A stretch of 64,000 nt of DNA, taken from positions 1-64,000 of the forward strand of contig JANQFL010000108.1 in NCBI GenBank assembly GCA_028277845.1, in the 5' to 3' direction. Positions within the stretch are counted from its first letter, which is position 1, and each line of letters opens with the position of its first letter. Of the stretch, positions 61,131 through 64,000 are shown piece after piece. The notes under the pieces were generated by a model. It was not told the DNA's origin and did not search any database. It was given only the letters and a program-made list of their open reading frames with translations. The translations under genes were made by a program, and so were the position numbers. Origin of the DNA: Sneathiellales bacterium (GTDB taxonomy: Bacteria; Pseudomonadota; Alphaproteobacteria; JANQFL01).

Positions 61131-62522
61131 ATGAAAGTCCGCATATTCAAGCACTACATTCCTTTGCCGTTGATGGCTCTGGCGGCATTGGAGTTCGCCG
61201 TTCTGATTTTGGCCATCAGTGTCGGTATCGGCGTGCGCTACAGCGTCACTGGGACGGTGGCGGAAGATTTTGCCGCCTTCGGGGCCGAAATACTCACCTT
61301 TGCGTCGATCCAGTTGCTGGCCATGGTCGCCGTCGGCGCCTATCACCTGGATCATTACCGAGATCTTCGCGTGGTGGCCATTCGGCTGGCGGTCAGTTTT
61401 GTCGCCGGTTTCCTGGTTCTGGCGATGATTTACTATCTGGTGCCGGCTTTGGAGATCTGGCGTAGCGCGTTTGTCATCGGACTGATACTGGGATTTGTCG
61501 GTGTCATTTTCGTCCGCGCGGTTTTTCTGCGGGTTACCGGTCTTCGCAATTTCGGCCGCAAGATCGCCGTACTGGGTGCCGGAAAATGGGCGAAGCGGAT
61601 AGAAGCGCTGCTACAGGATGAAAAGCGCGCCAATTTCAAGTGCGTCGGGTTCATCCCGATGAACGGGCGCGGTCCCGAAGTCGACGAGGCGAAGGTCATA
61701 CCCGGTATCAATTCGTTGAGCGATTTCTGCAGTGACCGGAGTGTCGAGGAAATCGTTGTCGCGGTCGAAGAACGGCGCGGCGGATTGCCTGTACAGGACT
61801 TGTTGGCGTGCAAGTTGGAAGGCGTGCGCGTGACGGATTTCTCCAGCTTCTGGGAGCGGGAAACAGGCCGCGTCGATTTGGACGCCCTCAACCCCAGCTG
61901 GTTGATTTTCTCCGACGGATTTGCGGCCAACCGGTCACAGAGGGTGGTCAAGCGGGTATTCGATTTGTTCGCCAGCCTGACGCTGTTGCTGTTCAGCATG
62001 CCGATCCTGTTCATAACGGCGATTGCCATCAAACTCGATTCCCGCGGTCCCGTGTTCTATCGCCAGAACCGGGTGGGGTTGAACGGCGAATCGTTCGAAC
62101 TGATGAAGTTCCGGTCCATGACCGTCGACGCGGAAAGGGACGGCCGTCCTCAGTGGGCCGCCATCAATGATCCCCGTGTCACGCGGATCGGGGGCTTTAT
62201 CCGCACGACCCGAATCGACGAACTGCCGCAGATCTTCAACGTTCTGAAGGGCGATATGAGTTTCATCGGTCCGCGCCCCGAACGTCCGTTCTTCGTCGAG
62301 GAGCTGGCCGCCAACATCCCCTATTACTCCGCCCGTCACGGCGTGAAGCCTGGGATCAGCGGGTGGGCGCAGCTGAACTATCCCTATGGCGCCTCCATTG
62401 ATGACGCGCGGGAAAAGCTGCAATACGACCTTTATTACATTAAGAACTACAGCGTATTTCTGGACCTCACCGTCATGCTTCAAACGGCTCGCGTAATTCT
62501 GTGGCCGCAGGGGGTCCGTTGA
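61131..62522 (+). CDS. Initiating sugar (undecaprenyl-phosphate) transferase, EpsB-type
   Basis: 463-residue polyprenyl-phosphate hexose-1-phosphate transferase (TIGR03013-like) that loads the first sugar on the lipid carrier. Four N-terminal helices are followed by a CoA-binding-like Rossmann region ([17 protein letters not shown]), then the catalytic domain with [26 protein letters not shown] and [20 protein letters not shown]. The ATG at 61131 is used because the first helix begins a few residues later. It is followed 22 bases later by prsK. Confidence 0.95.
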   Translation: MKVRIFKHYIPLPLMALAALEFAVLILAISVGIGVRYSVTGTVAEDFAAFGAEILTFASIQLLAMVAVGAYHLDHYRDLRVVAIRLAVSFVAGFLVLAMIYYLVPALEIWRSAFVIGLILGFVGVIFVRAVFLRVTGLRNFGRKIAVLGAGKWAKRIEALLQDEKRANFKCVGFIPMNGRGPEVDEAKVIPGINSLSDFCSDRSVEEIVVAVEERRGGLPVQDLLACKLEGVRVTDFSSFWERETGRVDLDALNPSWLIFSDGFAANRSQRVVKRVFDLFASLTLLLFSMPILFITAIAIKLDSRGPVFYRQNRVGLNGESFELMKFRSMTVDAERDGRPQWAAINDPRVTRIGGFIRTTRIDELPQIFNVLKGDMSFIGPRPERPFFVEELAANIPYYSARHGVKPGISGWAQLNYPYGASIDDAREKLQYDLYYIKNYSVFLDLTVMLQTARVILWPQGVR

Positions 62523-62544
62523 TCCGGCCCCGGGGATCGGAACC

Positions 62545-64000
62545 ATGGCATTCGGACTAGTCAGCCATCTGGCGGCATTCGCCGCGTATATGTTGCTGGT
62601 CGCTTTGCTGATCATCAGTTGGCGCAAAGGCGGGCTGGGTGCATGGCTGCTCATCGCGTGTGGATTGACGGCCCTCTGGGCCGCCACCGTGAGTCACGCC
62701 GAATGGTCGTCCCAGTCGACGCTGTGGCCATGGTTGATGGAAGGCGTGCGCACGAGCGGCTGGCTGGTGTTCATGGCCAGTGTCCTCGCGGTGCATGCCG
62801 GCAGCCAGTCTGACGCGAGTTCGCCGCGTCTGCTGTTGCCGATCATCGCCGCATTTTGCGTGGTCCTAGTCGGCACCGACATTGTCCGCGCAGTGGTCGG
62901 GCAATCAGTTTTGACGGCCGGTTTCGCGCTTTTCGTCCGCCTGATCGGTGCCGTGATCGGGCTGGCGCTGGTGGAGAACCTGTACCGCAACACGCCGAAC
63001 GAACGGCGTTGGTCGGTCAAATATCTGTGCTTCGCCATCGGCGGCATGTTTGCATTCGATCTGTTCATTTACGCGGATGCGATGTTGTTCCGCCGTCTGG
63101 ACGCAAACCTGCTCGACGCACGCGGTGCCACCAGTGCGCTGTTGACGCCTTTGATTGCCATCTCGGCATCGCGGAACCCGCAATGGTCCCTGGATGTGTT
63201 CGTGTCGCGCCGTGTGGTGTTTCACTCGACGACGCTGATTGCGGCGGGTTTGTATTTACTGTTGATGGCCGCGGCCGGATTTTACCTGCGCGAGTTCGGC
63301 GGCGGTTGGGGTTCGGTCCTGCAGATCACCTTCCTGTTCGCCTCGGTCATCATGCTGGCGGTCATTCTGACGTCCGGCCGGGTCCGCTCCCACCTGGCTG
63401 TCCTGTTGAACAAGCACTTCTTCCAATACAAGTATGACTACCGCGTGGAGTGGCTGCGGTTCATCGAAACAATTTCCGCATATGACCGCGTGCGCAATCT
63501 GCACGCCCGCGCCATTCAGGCAGTGGCGGATGTTGTCGACAGTCCCGAAGGGGGCCTGTGGCTGGCAAGCGAAAATGGCGACTTCCGGCTGGAACGCGAA
63601 TGGAACCGCCGCATCGATCCGCTAATTGTCGAGCGGCAGGACGGTCCGCTCGCGTCGTTCTTCAAGTTGCGGCAATGGGTGTTGAACCTGGAAGACCTTG
63701 CGCGCGGCGAACGGCCGCCGGAAGGATTGGAATTGCCGCAATGGCTCGCCCGGTTGGATTGGGCGTGGTTGGTCCTGCCGCTGATGCACCGTGGCCGGTT
63801 GCTGGGATTCATCGTTTTGTCGCGACCCCGTGCCGCCCGGTCGTTGAATTGGGAAGACTACGATTTGTTGCGCATGCTGTCGCAACAGGTGGCCAGCTAT
63901 CTGCGCGAACAGGAATCGGAAAAGGCTTTGTTGTCGGCGCGCCAGTTCGAATCGTTCAACCGGCGTTTCGCCTTTGTCGTGCACGATATCAAGAACCTGG
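62545..64000 (+). CDS. prsK: PEP-CTERM system histidine kinase PrsK (partial, cut by window end)
   Basis: The first 485 codons are in the window. The N-terminal half has about eight membrane helices (MAFGLVSHLAAFAAYMLLVA onwards), a GAF-like domain follows (about 310-450; GGLWLASENGDFRLEREW), and the H-box FVVHDIKNL with H480 comes just before the window edge, so the catalytic ATPase domain lies beyond it. This layout is that of PrsK (TIGR02916). Its partner PrsR, a sigma-54 activator, is expected next. It probably controls the sigma-54 promoter of the PEP-CTERM gene at 53838. Confidence 0.93.
   Translation, partial: MAFGLVSHLAAFAAYMLLVALLIISWRKGGLGAWLLIACGLTALWAATVSHAEWSSQSTLWPWLMEGVRTSGWLVFMASVLAVHAGSQSDASSPRLLLPIIAAFCVVLVGTDIVRAVVGQSVLTAGFALFVRLIGAVIGLALVENLYRNTPNERRWSVKYLCFAIGGMFAFDLFIYADAMLFRRLDANLLDARGATSALLTPLIAISASRNPQWSLDVFVSRRVVFHSTTLIAAGLYLLLMAAAGFYLREFGGGWGSVLQITFLFASVIMLAVILTSGRVRSHLAVLLNKHFFQYKYDYRVEWLRFIETISAYDRVRNLHARAIQAVADVVDSPEGGLWLASENGDFRLEREWNRRIDPLIVERQDGPLASFFKLRQWVLNLEDLARGERPPEGLELPQWLARLDWAWLVLPLMHRGRLLGFIVLSRPRAARSLNWEDYDLLRMLSQQVASYLREQESEKALLSARQFESFNRRFAFVVHDIKNL

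Noticed and set aside
1-64000. Search for CRISPR arrays, insertion sequences, prophage genes and rRNA/tRNA genes
   Set aside because: No regularly spaced repeats, transposase or integrase frames, terminal inverted repeats or RNA gene signatures were found by reading.

Overview
The window reads as chromosomal DNA of a high-GC alphaproteobacterium, most likely a Rhodospirillales-type organism. The evidence is a RegB/RegA redox two-component pair, an MmcB-type DNA repair protein, a LapG-type (BTLCP) cysteine protease, and a fully developed exosortase A (XrtA)/PEP-CTERM exopolysaccharide locus. I found no transposases, integrases, CRISPR arrays, rRNA or tRNA genes. Family names come from reading motifs and gene order; no database search was run.

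Region 1 (1-15.1 kb) is mixed housekeeping and signalling. It holds the tail of an unknown gene, a large methyl-accepting chemotaxis protein, an ABC-2 exporter (permease and ATPase), the redox pair regB/regA, a GNAT acetyltransferase, a LapG-type periplasmic protease divergent from a membrane Cache-PAS protein with a degenerate HD-GYP domain, a PPP-type phosphatase, hldE and hldD for ADP-heptose, an MmcB-like protein and a pentapeptide-repeat protein.

Region 2 (15.1-39.4 kb) is the variable sugar and modification part of an exosortase A locus. A minus-strand run (GT2, FkbM methyltransferase, UDP-glucuronate decarboxylase, flippase, O-glycosylation ligase) faces away from a plus-strand run (SAM methyltransferase, GT4, two FemAB/GNAT-like proteins, an ATP-grasp/LMW-phosphatase fusion, an alpha/alpha-toroid protein). 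Next come the exosortase-A-associated small-molecule genes: ACP and two hydrolases on the minus strand; acyl-CoA ligase, PLP decarboxylase and an asparagine-synthase-like protein on the plus strand. A further FemAB-like gene and a DegT-type aminotransferase follow.

Region 3 (39.7-51.8 kb) is the conserved core operon. In order it encodes the export lipoprotein, chain-length determinant, tyrosine autokinase, outer-membrane protein, ExeA-like ATPase, polysaccharide deacetylase, FemAB protein, glycosyltransferase, exosortase A fused to EpsI, and a trypsin-like protease.

Region 4 (51.8-64 kb) holds the sorting substrate and its control. It contains a tiny membrane protein, a secreted hypothetical protein, a PEP-CTERM protein with a good sigma-54 promoter and an intrinsic terminator, a PaaK-like ligase beside an exosortase-type acyltransferase, the TPR lipoprotein PrsT, the initiating sugar transferase, and the start of the histidine kinase PrsK, cut by the window end. 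Together these genes would build, length-control, export and decorate an exopolysaccharide and process a PEP-CTERM protein under probable PrsK/PrsR/sigma-54 control.

The best candidates for undescribed biology are the ATP-grasp/phosphatase fusion and its neighbours, the ACP-ligase-decarboxylase-amidase set, a pair of homologous tiny membrane proteins about 36 kb apart, and the LapG-type protease next to a catalytically degenerate HD-GYP receptor.
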